NCBI GenBank assembly: GCA_964230605.1
Contig: CAXRIN010000092.1
Coordinates: forward strand, 1-47,931
DNA from: GCA-002722245 sp964230605
GTDB taxonomy: Bacteria; Bacteroidota; Bacteroidia; Flavobacteriales_C; GCA-002722245
Reading direction: 5' to 3'
DNA: 47,931 nt
A program made the position numbers and the translations under genes. This document shows, piece after piece, positions 1-8,259 of the stretch. Position 1 is the first letter of the stretch, and every line of letters begins with the position of its first letter. Below the pieces are notes generated by a model, which was not told the origin of the DNA, ran no database searches, and was given only the letters and a program-made list of their open reading frames with translations.

Positions 1-728
1 CCTCTGCCATTTATACTTGAGCCTGATTGATAAACTCTAGGACTAAACCCAACATATGCTATCAGTTGCTTGTAATGAGAGAACTTTGTGAAGTCATTAG
101 TTATAGCTATTAACATTGCGGCTGTTTTAGGTCCCATTCCTGGTATAGATTGAAGATTGTTGTAGGTAGATTCAAAGTGAGTTTTAGCTAACTTAACAAG
201 CTGTAAATTAAGTTTCTCTTGCTTTTTGATTAGAGTTTGAACTAATCCCTTTAACTCTTTAACAACCAGACAATCTTTAAAGGCGGCTACTGATAAAGAT
301 TCTAACTGACCATTGACTTGCCTAATTTGTTTATCTAAAAGCTCAAGCCCTGTAAAAACCTGTTTCATAGCTATAACGGCTTTACTCTCTGGTTCCCATA
401 TCGACGGATCATTTAACTCTGCATAACGAGCAATGGTTTGAGCATCTTTTTTATCTGACTTTGCTCTGTTAAGTTGCATCTGACTAAAACGCTTAATAAC
501 CAAGGGGTTTATAACAGATACTTTAATTCCTTTTTCATGAAGGTAATGGGCTAATGAAGTGTGATAATAACCGCTTGCTTCCATTACAACAAGAGTGTTA
601 TCGTTACAGCTCTTCAATAATGATTTAAACCCCTTTAATGAGTTGGGATACTCTTTGTGGGACTTGTCTTGAGAAATAAATGTATCAAATTTTGCTTTAC
701 TAATGTCGATTCCTATAACTTTATACAT
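1..728 (-). CDS. IS110-family transposase (DEDD/serine recombinase), C-terminus cut by window edge
   Basis: The frame is open from ATG at 728 to the window edge (about 242 codons; complete relatives are roughly 320-340). The N-terminal RuvC-like DEDD domain starts MYKVIGIDISK and shows Asp8, Glu50 (VVMEASGYY), Asp92 and Asp95 (KSDKKDAQTIARYA), the expected catalytic tetrad. The C-terminal transposase_20 part is recognisable from the helix-hairpin-helix-like SIPGMGPKTAAMLIA, then AYVGFSPR and YQSGSSINGR, the region holding the catalytic serine. Both active sites therefore look intact as far as visible. Family knowledge: these enzymes recombine DNA using a bridge RNA made from the non-coding end of the element; here that end lies directly upstream (729-916). 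The gene could still be active, but the last ~80-100 residues cannot be inspected. Confidence 0.95.
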   Translation of the reverse strand, partial: MYKVIGIDISKAKFDTFISQDKSHKEYPNSLKGFKSLLKSCNDNTLVVMEASGYYHTSLAHYLHEKGIKVSVINPLVIKRFSQMQLNRAKSDKKDAQTIARYAELNDPSIWEPESKAVIAMKQVFTGLELLDKQIRQVNGQLESLSVAAFKDCLVVKELKGLVQTLIKKQEKLNLQLVKLAKTHFESTYNNLQSIPGMGPKTAAMLIAITNDFTKFSHYKQLIAYVGFSPRVYQSGSSINGR

Positions 729-746
729 AGCTAATTATTTAGTTGT

Positions 747-878
747 GCATTAACTTATCAATCCTTAATGCAGGCTTTAAGCCTAATGAACTGTTCAAGT
801 TTTTTGCACAGAAAGAAAGGGGCTAGCATCCAGAACGGTCTTGCTGGACAAATGACGGAATACAGCCTTTTTCTTTCT
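747..878 (-). ncRNA. Candidate IS110 bridge RNA
   Basis: The non-coding end upstream of the transposase folds, on the transposase strand, into three successive hairpins. The first has an outer stem of 863-878 with 810-825 (AGAAAGAAA pairing with TTTCTTTCT, two mismatches, then GGCT with AGCC) and an inner stem of 844-849 with 828-833 (GTCCAG/CTGGAT), separated by a large 5' internal loop at 850-862. The second is AGGC (781-784) with GCCT (772-775). The third is a perfect 7-bp stem GCATTAA/TTAATGC (765-771 with 747-753) with an 11-nt loop. Position, orientation, length and the looped first hairpin fit the bridge RNAs described for the IS110 group (target-binding loop 5', donor-binding loop 3'). 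The folding was done by eye; exact ends and loop assignment are inference. Confidence 0.65.
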
Positions 879-916
879 TCTAGTTTATCTTTCTAAAATA
901 CTCTGACTGTAAACAT

Positions 917-2243
917 AGGATGACGAACAATATTATGCGGCTGACCAATCAGTTCTTCCTCTGTGTATTTTGCTACTTCGATAAACTTTTTATTGATACT
1001 TAAAATATTTCCTTTCTTGTCTGTTTCGGATACAAGACACATTTGATCCAAAATGTTAATTCGAGAATTAAGCTCCTTAATTACAGTATCCATTTCAGCT
1101 TTGTGCTTCTCTGCGTCCTGATGAACTTGCTCAGCAGTTGCTTGCATTTCTTCGGCAGTTTGTCGCAACTCTTCTTCCTGTTGACTCATCATATCAGCCA
1201 TATCTTGTGATTCCTTCAACAGTTTATTTGTCTGAATATTTGTTTTTAAATTTTTGAATGTAGCCCCAATACTTTGCGCTAACCTTTCCATGAATTCAAT
1301 TTGATAATCTTCAAAAACATTAAAAGAAGCAATCTCCACCATTCCATAAATATCATCGTTTTCTTTCAAAGGCATAATCAGTAAAGAACTAGGATTTGCA
1401 CCCCCTAAACCACTTTGAATATTCACGTAATTTTGAGGAACCTTCGTCATGTAGATATATTTATTTTCAAACCAAGACTGTCCTACTAAACCATCCCCTT
1501 TTTTAATTTCTTTCGTTAAGAACTTTTGTCGATCATAAGCATAAGCTGAAATCAATTCCATTTTGGGATCATTCGGATCCACATCATTTAATAAGAAAAT
1601 ACCACCTTGATTTGCTTCTAAATATTCAATTAATTTTAAAATAATTCTTTGTCCGAAAGCAGGTAAATCAGATGTATCACTTCTTAGTATATCAGCAAAA
1701 ATAGCCAGACCACGAGTTGCCCAGTTTCTTTGTTCATCTTCTTTAGCAACTTATTGCAATTTATCTCGCATTTCAATTAAGGAATATCCTAAAGTATCAT
1801 TCTCACCAACAGGTTCAAAACTAGAATCATACTCTCCTTGCCCGATTCTCTCTGTAAAAGAAGATGCTTTTTTTATGTTATTTACTATTTCCTGAATACT
1901 TGAGAGTGTTTCTCCAATTTCATCATCATTATTAAACTTATTCAGCCTTTAAATTCCCTGTAGCAATTTCATCAGCGACAACTTTAGCATAATTTAATGG
2001 TGTAACAACAGACTTCATCATTAAATATCCAACAGCCAAAATCATCAAAACAATTATTCCGCCAGTAATGTAAAAAGCCATTAAACTTGAATTCGTATCA
2101 CTTTGAATGGCCATTGCTCCTCCCTCAGGTATTAATGAGGTTTCTTGAAATGAATTAATTGTAATAGCTCCAAATATCACCAAGCCCGACACAATAAGAG
2201 CCATCATAACAACACTTAAAAGCAACTTCTTTTTTATAGTCAT
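917..2243 (-). pseudogene. Broken HAMP-GAF-coiled-coil-PAS sensor protein, interrupted by the IS110 element
   Basis: Reading from ATG at 2243, the protein has two membrane helices (about residues 8-28 and 57-77), a HAMP-type linker (VVTPLNYAKVVADEIATGNLKAE), then, in another frame, a linker, a GAF domain (WATRGLAIFADILR ... GGIFLLND ... GLVGQSWFE), a glutamate/glutamine-rich coiled coil (QQEEELRQTAEEMQATAEQV) and the start of a PAS domain (KKFIEVAKYTEEELIGQPHN). Three lesions are visible: a frameshift at about 1936-1943 just after the HAMP segment, an in-frame TAA at 1751-1753 (Leu-Gln-stop-Val-Ala-Lys-Glu, likely a former CAA or similar codon), and truncation at 917 by the IS element. Everything between lesions stays open and family-like. 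The apparent GTG-started ORF at 1582 is only the residual open frame. Intact relatives act as signalling or methyl-accepting-like sensors; this copy should be dead. Confidence 0.85.
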
Positions 2244-2366
2244 ATTTTAAAACTTTTATTCCGTGCGCCTTTTTACCTCATAATTCCTCTCAAGGTTGCG
2301 TAGAATACATGATATATGCTGCAGTTAAAAAAAGTTAACCCGTTTAACATTTGATCTTTTTCACAT

Positions 2367-2374
2367 TAAATTTA
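2367..2374 (+). promoter_or_regulatory. Possible -7 promoter box for the histidine kinase gene
   Basis: TAAATTTA resembles the Bacteroidota -7 element (TAnnTTTG) and ends 4 nt before the GTG start at 2379. No clear -33 TTTG at the usual spacing. The 135-bp gap to the divergent pseudogene otherwise holds nothing I recognise. Confidence 0.35.
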
Positions 2375-2378
2375 CCGA

Positions 2379-3917
2379 GTGAAGGAAAATCATTTGAAAA
2401 TTCTGGTTTCTGTAATGACCATGGCTCTTGTAGGAATCATTCTTGTTCAAGGCTATTGGCTAAATAGTGCTATTGAATTAGAAGAACAGCAATTCCAAAA
2501 AAATGTCCTTCATGCCATGAGTGTTTCCACTAATCGATTGGAGTCGATGGATAGACTATCAGGGCTGGGTAGAGGAAACAATCAAGGTATGACAACCTTT
2601 TCTATAAAAACCCACACTTCAATAGATACCAATTTTAACTCGCATAAATATTCTATCGAACTAGAGGAAGAAAGTTTATTTGAAACTGCTGATGGAAATT
2701 TGGTTAAAAAAACTACCCAAATTCTTAGAGATGCAAACGGTAAAATCATTCAAAAATCATTTAACACAAAAAAATCTAAATCATCTGAAGGTAAAAACCC
2801 ATTTAAAAGTCAATCTTTTGGCGGTTTTCAAATGGACTTTTCTCCTTTTAGTTCTTTCGGAACATTAGCCGAGCAAGTTGACCCGCACATTCTAAGTAAG
2901 ATTCTTAAAAATGAGCTTAAAAACCATGGAATCGACACTAAATTTCACATCGGATTATTTTCTAACAATAACTTGGTTTTAAAAGAAAAGGGAGTGCCAA
3001 CAGAAGCCTTTTTAGAATCGCCATATTCTGTTCAACTTTTCCAAGACCCATTCTCTATTAGAAGTGATCATTTGAGTTTATTTTTCCCAAAAGAAAGAGG
3101 TTACTTGTTCCGATTGGTTGGACCTGTAATTGGATTATCGTCTATTTTCATTCTAGCGATTTTAGTTACTTTCTGGATCACATTCGCAACTGTTGTTAAG
3201 CAAAAGAAATTAGCAGTTATTAAAAATGATTTCATCAATAACATGACTCACGAGTTAAAAACACCTATTTCAACTATTTCATTAGCTTGTGAAGTATTAA
3301 ACGACCAAGATATTCCTAAAACACCAGAGCGAACAACTCACTATGTAAACGTTATCAATTCTGAAAACAAAAGATTAGGAACGCTTGTTGAAAATGTCCT
3401 GCAAAGTGCTGTTTTAGATAAAGGAGATTTTAAACTTAAATTGCATGAAATTGATGTACATAATATCATTGCTGATGTTGTTCATCAATCCAAGGTGAGA
3501 GTTGAAGCAGTCCAAGGAAACATTACTACTGAATTAGCTGCGGAAATTCCTGAGATAATCGCAGATAAAATTCACTTTACAAACATCATTAGCAACTTAA
3601 TTGATAACGCTATTAAATACTCACCAACTCAACCATCAATAAAGGTAAAGACAAGAAATTTAAACAACGGAATTGTAATTGATGTGAGTGATAGAGGAAT
3701 AGGAATTTCAAAAGAGAACGTGAATAAAATATTCGATAAACTTTACCGTGTGCCAACAGGAAATGTGCACAATGTTAAAGGATTTGGATTAGGTTTAAGC
3801 TACGTAAAAGCGATTGTAGATAAACACCAAGGAACAATTAAAGTATCAAGTCAACTAGGTAAAGGAACCACTTTTAGTATTCATTTACCGTTTAAACCAG
3901 AAGAAGATGAGCAATAA
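2379..3917 (+). CDS. Two-component sensor histidine kinase
   Basis: A 512-residue membrane kinase. An N-terminal membrane helix (about residues 8-25) is followed by a roughly 210-residue extracytoplasmic region without a domain I recognise, a second helix (about 245-270), and a cytoplasmic HisKA-HATPase core. The phospho-acceptor is His291 in NNMTHELKTPIST; the N box is NLIDNAIKYS, the G1 box VSDRGIGIS, and the G2 region GFGLGLSYVKAIV. The start is a GTG; no ATG occurs before the first membrane helix. The stop overlaps the following response regulator by 11 bp, so the two are surely co-translated and form a cognate pair. The ligand is unknown. Confidence 0.92.
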   Translation: MKENHLKILVSVMTMALVGIILVQGYWLNSAIELEEQQFQKNVLHAMSVSTNRLESMDRLSGLGRGNNQGMTTFSIKTHTSIDTNFNSHKYSIELEEESLFETADGNLVKKTTQILRDANGKIIQKSFNTKKSKSSEGKNPFKSQSFGGFQMDFSPFSSFGTLAEQVDPHILSKILKNELKNHGIDTKFHIGLFSNNNLVLKEKGVPTEAFLESPYSVQLFQDPFSIRSDHLSLFFPKERGYLFRLVGPVIGLSSIFILAILVTFWITFATVVKQKKLAVIKNDFINNMTHELKTPISTISLACEVLNDQDIPKTPERTTHYVNVINSENKRLGTLVENVLQSAVLDKGDFKLKLHEIDVHNIIADVVHQSKVRVEAVQGNITTELAAEIPEIIADKIHFTNIISNLIDNAIKYSPTQPSIKVKTRNLNNGIVIDVSDRGIGISKENVNKIFDKLYRVPTGNVHNVKGFGLGLSYVKAIVDKHQGTIKVSSQLGKGTTFSIHLPFKPEEDEQ

Positions 3918-4605
3918 AACAAACATTTTATTAGTAGAAGATGATCCAAACTTAGGTTCATTACTTCAAGAATATATCATTGCTAAAGGATATAACTGTC
4001 AGTTAGAAACTGATGGAGATAAAGGTTTAAAAGCATTCTTACAAGGCTCGTTTGACTTGTGTGCATTGGATGTTATGATGCCTATTAAAGATGGTTTTAC
4101 CTTAGCTAAAGAAATTAGAAATACAGACAAAAATATTCCTATCATTTTCCTATCAGCTAAATCGCTAAAAGAGGACAAAATTGAAGGATTTCAAAGTGGT
4201 GCGGATGACTACTTAACCAAACCATTCTCTATGGAAGAATTGCTCTTGAGAATCAAAGCAATCCTAAGAAGAACTCAAGGTGAAGGGGTTGTGAAGCAGG
4301 AGAAAAAACATTTTGAAATCGGTGAATTAAGTTTTGATTACGATCGCAGAATCTTAAAAGAAAAAAGTGGCAACGAAAATAAATTAACAAGTAAAGAGGC
4401 TGATTTATTGAAGTTACTTTGTGAAAACACTAATGATGTTCTTGAACGGTCGGTGGCATTAAACAAAATATGGAAAGACGATAGTTATTTTAATGCTAGA
4501 TCAATGGACGTTTACATTACCAAATTGAGAAAGTATTTGAAAGCTGATCCAAAATTAGAGATAGTAAATATGCACGGAAGAGGATTTAAGTTACTTACAA
4601 ACTAA
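3907..4605 (+). CDS. OmpR/PhoB-family response regulator
   Basis: 232 residues: an N-terminal receiver domain with the acidic pocket at VEDDPN, phospho-acceptor Asp55 in ALDVMMP, the conserved Lys in the YLTKPFS motif, and a C-terminal winged-helix DNA-binding domain (SKEADLLKLLCENTNDVLERSVALNKIW ... YITKLRKYLK ... GRGFKLL). It overlaps the upstream kinase gene by 11 bp and is its likely partner. Transcription ends at the hairpin at 4629-4663. The regulon is not indicated by neighbours. Confidence 0.95.
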   Translation: MSNKTNILLVEDDPNLGSLLQEYIIAKGYNCQLETDGDKGLKAFLQGSFDLCALDVMMPIKDGFTLAKEIRNTDKNIPIIFLSAKSLKEDKIEGFQSGADDYLTKPFSMEELLLRIKAILRRTQGEGVVKQEKKHFEIGELSFDYDRRILKEKSGNENKLTSKEADLLKLLCENTNDVLERSVALNKIWKDDSYFNARSMDVYITKLRKYLKADPKLEIVNMHGRGFKLLTN

Positions 4606-4628
4606 AAAGTCCGTCCAAAAATAAACGA

Positions 4629-4663
4629 AGGGTAATGAACTAATCAATTGGTTATTTACCCTT
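4629..4663. terminator. Bidirectional intrinsic terminator
   Basis: AAGGGTAA (4629-4636) pairs with TTACCCTT (4656-4663) and is followed by T residues on the plus strand; the loop is 19 nt. It separates the convergent response-regulator gene and the O-antigen-ligase-like gene and overlaps the last codons of the latter (Lys-Lys-Gly-Lys-stop). Confidence 0.7.
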
Positions 4664-6208
4664 TTTTATTGCTTGCTCTGAACTAAACAAAAATACACTT
4701 GTTACAACTGTGAAAATGGCAACACCAGCTTGAGTCTCTAACGTATCTTCCCACAACATACTAAGTAACAAAACCAACTGACCAAGCCCAAAAAGGAATT
4801 TTAGAGGCCCATCGTATTTAAACATCTGAAAGATTATAATTCCAATGAAAATGATCAGTCCAATCAATCCTAGGGCTACCCCTGTAGTGATAAATTGATT
4901 GTGCGACTTTTTATCAAACTTTGATTCTTCACCACTTAATTGACTGTATTTTTCAAGAAAAACATCTTTCACATCTCCTGTTCCAACACCAAAGAATAAA
5001 TGATCTGAAATTATAGATATTCCTGTTTTTGCAAACATTAATCTACCCGCCACGGAACTACGATAATACTGCCCTTTCATTATAGCATATTGAATTTCCA
5101 TTAAACTTTGATGGAGCCTAACCAAAATAGGATTCCTATTTATATAATAAACATTGGTAACACCATTTTCAACAGCTTTAATTTCAGCATCAGATAAATT
5201 TGTGATTCCTAATGAATCTTTAGTTAAACCTCTAGAGGTTAAATACCTCATCAAAACAGCCTTGATTTTAAATTCTTCAAAATTTGCTAGGATATCCAAA
5301 TCACTTCTTTTCTCCCATTCTTGTTTAAGTTCTCGATAACAAATATTGCTTTGTACATGATAACCATTTTCTCGATCCAAATGATCTTGGAAATGTTTGT
5401 ATTTGTTTCCATTTGGAGTTTCATATAACTCGTTTATTGGCTTTAAATCAAAAACCATTTGATAAACTTTATTAAACTCATACCCCCCGTAAATTCCAAT
5501 AGAAATAAAAACAACGGCAAAAAAAGTAGCTATTTTTTTTTGTCTCTGAAAAGCAAAAAACAAAAAGAAAATCGATATTATGGGTACTAAGATAATGCCC
5601 GTCAAACTTTGCGCGTAACTAAAAAAGAAAACTATCCAGAAGACAGGTATCAATAGCAGCCACTTGAATTTAGATTTTAACTTAATCAATCCCCATAGCC
5701 CCATTCCAAAACCAAAGGCTAGAATAAGGGATAACCTGATTAAACTAATGAAAGGAGACAAAGCTCTTAAATCTGTAATCTCTTGATCTGTCCCTAATTT
5801 TAATTGATAGTTAACCACCCCAATAATTGAAGCTGCGATAGCTGATGATACCATTAGGACTAAAGCACCTATCACTTTTTTGTAATCGAATTTCTCTCCT
5901 AGAGCAAAAACAACAGGAATAATAAATAAAGGAGCTTTTATTTTTAAATCCTTCATTGCATAGGGCATGTTTTCCGAATGAATGAGTCCAATAACGAAAA
6001 TTAAAAACAAAGAAATACTGGCCATCAGAACCCATTTCTGAGATTTAAATCGTGTCCACTTTTCTTTCCAATTCCATTGAGCAAACCACGCAATAGACAT
6101 TAAAAACATGGAAAGAGATGTAGTAAACTTTGAAACAGCAATGCTTCCCGCCAGACCAAAAAAGCCTAGAAAAAATAAATAATAAGCGATTTTTCTATTT
6201 AACGGCAT
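4652..6208 (-). CDS. O-antigen-ligase-like polytopic membrane protein (Wzy_C/WaaL family)
   Basis: 518 residues with about ten hydrophobic segments and one large non-hydrophobic stretch (about residues 245-390) before the last helices. The C-terminal half carries the Wzy_C-type signature, including RLMFAKTGISIISDHLFFGVGTGD followed by the polar KKSHNQF motif at a membrane edge, where ligases have a conserved histidine. Family members transfer or polymerise undecaprenyl-linked glycans at the outer face of the inner membrane. The long soluble loop is a common trait of Bacteroidota versions. It is the last gene of the metG-to-ligase run, only 3 bp after the S41 protease gene. Which glycan it handles cannot be told: no polysaccharide genes adjoin it. 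Confidence 0.78.
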   Translation of the reverse strand: MPLNRKIAYYLFFLGFFGLAGSIAVSKFTTSLSMFLMSIAWFAQWNWKEKWTRFKSQKWVLMASISLFLIFVIGLIHSENMPYAMKDLKIKAPLFIIPVVFALGEKFDYKKVIGALVLMVSSAIAASIIGVVNYQLKLGTDQEITDLRALSPFISLIRLSLILAFGFGMGLWGLIKLKSKFKWLLLIPVFWIVFFFSYAQSLTGIILVPIISIFFLFFAFQRQKKIATFFAVVFISIGIYGGYEFNKVYQMVFDLKPINELYETPNGNKYKHFQDHLDRENGYHVQSNICYRELKQEWEKRSDLDILANFEEFKIKAVLMRYLTSRGLTKDSLGITNLSDAEIKAVENGVTNVYYINRNPILVRLHQSLMEIQYAIMKGQYYRSSVAGRLMFAKTGISIISDHLFFGVGTGDVKDVFLEKYSQLSGEESKFDKKSHNQFITTGVALGLIGLIIFIGIIIFQMFKYDGPLKFLFGLGQLVLLLSMLWEDTLETQAGVAIFTVVTSVFLFSSEQAIKKGK

Positions 6209-6211
6209 TAC

Positions 6212-7873
6212 CTATTGAAGTTCTCCTGAAAGAATGCCTTGATAACGATCTTTATCAGATAATATTTTTAGCGCCTCATCAATATCTTTATCATTGTTCA
6301 ATTCATTTTGAATACGACCTTTTTGAAGGTAATATCTAGTGGCAATTTCTATCTCTAATAAACGTTTTAATTGAGCTTTATTATTATGAATTTGCGCCTT
6401 CTTTTTCGCCTTTAGTTTTTCCTCAATCTCCTCAAGTTCATTTTCTATATCAGATAACATTTCATCCTTTTCCGCTCTTTTCTTTAAAGCCTCTAAGCTT
6501 TTATCTGTTTTGGTTTCGTAATCGTAATCATTCTCGTTAATGTATTTAACAAATGCTTCAAACTCTTCTTCAGAAATACTAAACTCCGAGGCTGAAGGAA
6601 TTGAGTCATGTTTCAAGACATACTCTGTCGCATAATTAAACAAGTGATGATTTGAAGCTAAAGCCACAGTAACAGCAGCATAATCTTCTTTTTCTAAATT
6701 AACGTCAGGTTTTATCCCCGCACCATCTAAAACGGTCCTACCATTTTTTGTTTTGAATTCTGTAAGTAAAGAATCGGGAATTTTACTTGCATGTCCATCT
6801 TCATCTTTGTGAGAATAATCAATGGCTTGAATACATCTTCCACTTGGAATATAATATTTAGCTGTAGTAACTTTTAAACTTGTATTATACTTTAATTTTC
6901 TTGTTGTTTGCACTAAACCTTTCCCATAAGTGTTTCTACCCAAAACAACAGCTCTATCAAAATCTTGTAAAGATCCACTTACAATCTCAGAAGCAGATGC
7001 CGAACCACCATCCACTAAAACAACAACTGGAATGTCTTTATCAAGCGGAGCATTCAAAGTCTTGTACACTTTTGTCCACTCTTCAATCTTTCCTCTTGTC
7101 TCAACAACTTTTATCCCCTTTTTAGTAAATAAACCAACTGTATTGATGGCTTCATGTAATAACCCTCCAGGATTGCCTCTTAAATCAAAAATTAAAGATT
7201 TGAAATCTGGATCTTTTTTCAGTTCAAGAAAGGCATCCTTAACTTCCTTTGATACATTTCTTGTAAAACTTGTCATTTTAATATACCCAGTGTTCTCGTT
7301 TAACATTCCGTAATAAGGAACGCTTTTTATTTGAACTTTTTCTCTCTTGAAAGTAACATCAAACTCCTTTTCTTTGCCAGGACGGCGTATAGTAACGGTT
7401 AAACTTGTTCCCGGATTTCCTTTTAGAATTTTACTTAAATCGTTTGTTGATTTTCCTTTTACATCTTTGCCATCAACTTTCAAAATAACATCTCCTGCTT
7501 TCAAGCCAGCTTTGTGCGCTGGAAATCCTTCGTATGGTTCACCAACAACTACGAAATCATCAATTTTTCTAATTCTAGCACCGATACCGCCATACTGACC
7601 AGTGGTCATTAATTTATAATTCTCAATATCCGATTCAGGGTAATACACAGTGTAAGGATCCAAACTTTCCAACATCGCATCAATCCCTTCTTTCATTAAA
7701 TCACCAGGTTGCGTTCCGTCAACATAAAGTGAATTAACTTCCTTATAAACCTCCGTAAAAATGTCCAAATTTTTACCAATCTCAAATCGATCAGATGTTT
7801 CTTCTACCTCAACAAAACTAATTAGAAGCAAGGTTAACAGTCCAACCCCAAAATATATTTTACTCTTTTTCAT
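6212..7873 (-). CDS. Carboxy-terminal processing protease, S41 family
   Basis: 553 residues. A hydrophobic N-terminal segment (residues 5-20) suggests export or membrane anchoring. A PDZ domain spans about residues 90-165 (GGIGARIRKID ... PAHKAGLKAGDVILKVDGKDV), followed by the S41 catalytic domain with FDLRGNPGGLL, catalytic Ser293 in GGSASASEIVSGS and Lys318 in NTYGKGLVQ. A charged helical C-terminal extension of about 130 residues (LEEIEEKLKAKKKAQ) follows. The family cleaves C-termini of periplasmic proteins. The start codon overlaps the rnpA 3' end by 14 bp, a gene order I associate with Bacteroidota. The name CtpA/Prc is a family assignment rather than proven orthology. Confidence 0.93.
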   Translation of the reverse strand: MKKSKIYFGVGLLTLLLISFVEVEETSDRFEIGKNLDIFTEVYKEVNSLYVDGTQPGDLMKEGIDAMLESLDPYTVYYPESDIENYKLMTTGQYGGIGARIRKIDDFVVVGEPYEGFPAHKAGLKAGDVILKVDGKDVKGKSTNDLSKILKGNPGTSLTVTIRRPGKEKEFDVTFKREKVQIKSVPYYGMLNENTGYIKMTSFTRNVSKEVKDAFLELKKDPDFKSLIFDLRGNPGGLLHEAINTVGLFTKKGIKVVETRGKIEEWTKVYKTLNAPLDKDIPVVVLVDGGSASASEIVSGSLQDFDRAVVLGRNTYGKGLVQTTRKLKYNTSLKVTTAKYYIPSGRCIQAIDYSHKDEDGHASKIPDSLLTEFKTKNGRTVLDGAGIKPDVNLEKEDYAAVTVALASNHHLFNYATEYVLKHDSIPSASEFSISEEEFEAFVKYINENDYDYETKTDKSLEALKKRAEKDEMLSDIENELEEIEEKLKAKKKAQIHNNKAQLKRLLEIEIATRYYLQKGRIQNELNNDKDIDEALKILSDKDRYQGILSGELQ

Positions 7874-8255
7874 ATGCTATTACAACCTGAGTTAATTTCT
7901 TTAGAACCTCTTTAATTTTTAGTTCAACATTATTAAAACTAGGTAAATTATCGGCCTGACAAACTATCATTATGTTCATGGATAACGAGCTTTTCTTTAA
8001 CTCATTATTCAAATCAAATTTATTTGTTCGAATAGACTCTTTAACGAGTCTTTTCACACGATTTCTGTCAACCGCTCTTTTGAACTTCTTTTTCGGAACT
8101 GCTATACCAAATTTAGCAATTGAATTTTCCGATTCTTTTAAGGTATAAAACGCTCTAAAAGGAAAAGAACCTACTGAAGATTTCTGAGCGCTAAAAATCT
8201 CAGAAACAGCTTTTTTACTCTTCAATCTTTCTTCTTTCCCTAGCGAATTATTCAT
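7860..8255 (-). CDS. rnpA: Ribonuclease P protein component
   Basis: 131 residues. The RNase P protein signature is clear: IAVPKKKFKRAVDRNRVKRLVKESIR (about residues 48-75), with the basic RNR helix that contacts the RNA subunit. The protein assists the catalytic RNA in maturing tRNA 5' ends. It is not next to rpmH as in many phyla; it sits between the TrkA-like gene (4 bp away) and the S41 protease gene (14-bp overlap). The N-terminus (KEERLKSKKAVSEIFS) is typical, supporting the ATG at 8255. Confidence 0.96.
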   Translation of the reverse strand: MNNSLGKEERLKSKKAVSEIFSAQKSSVGSFPFRAFYTLKESENSIAKFGIAVPKKKFKRAVDRNRVKRLVKESIRTNKFDLNNELKKSSLSMNIMIVCQADNLPSFNNVELKIKEVLKKLTQVVIAYEKE

Positions 8256-8259
8256 TTAA

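Larger units (their letters stand above)
1..916 (-). mobile_element. IS110-family insertion sequence, right part only (left end lies outside the window)
   Basis: The element consists of a DEDD transposase gene reading leftwards off the window and about 188 bp of non-coding end upstream of it. The outer boundary is placed at 916/917 because the reading frame of the interrupted sensor gene follows a PAS domain up to Ile-Val-Arg-His-Pro and then runs into unrelated sequence with a stop 8 codons later. IS110 elements typically lack long terminal inverted repeats and target duplications, so the boundary rests on this loss of homology and is good to a few bases. The other end and the rest of the interrupted gene should lie left of position 1. 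Confidence 0.85.

Noticed and set aside
1580..1582. GTG at 1582 as a real start of a GAF-PAS protein
   Set aside because: The same frame continues upstream in GAF-like sequence to the TAA at 1751-1753; the ORF is a remnant of the broken sensor gene.
6930..7313. 127-codon ORF on the plus strand inside the S41 protease gene
   Set aside because: It mirrors the protease coding sequence in antisense, lacks any family resemblance, and the protease is unmistakable.
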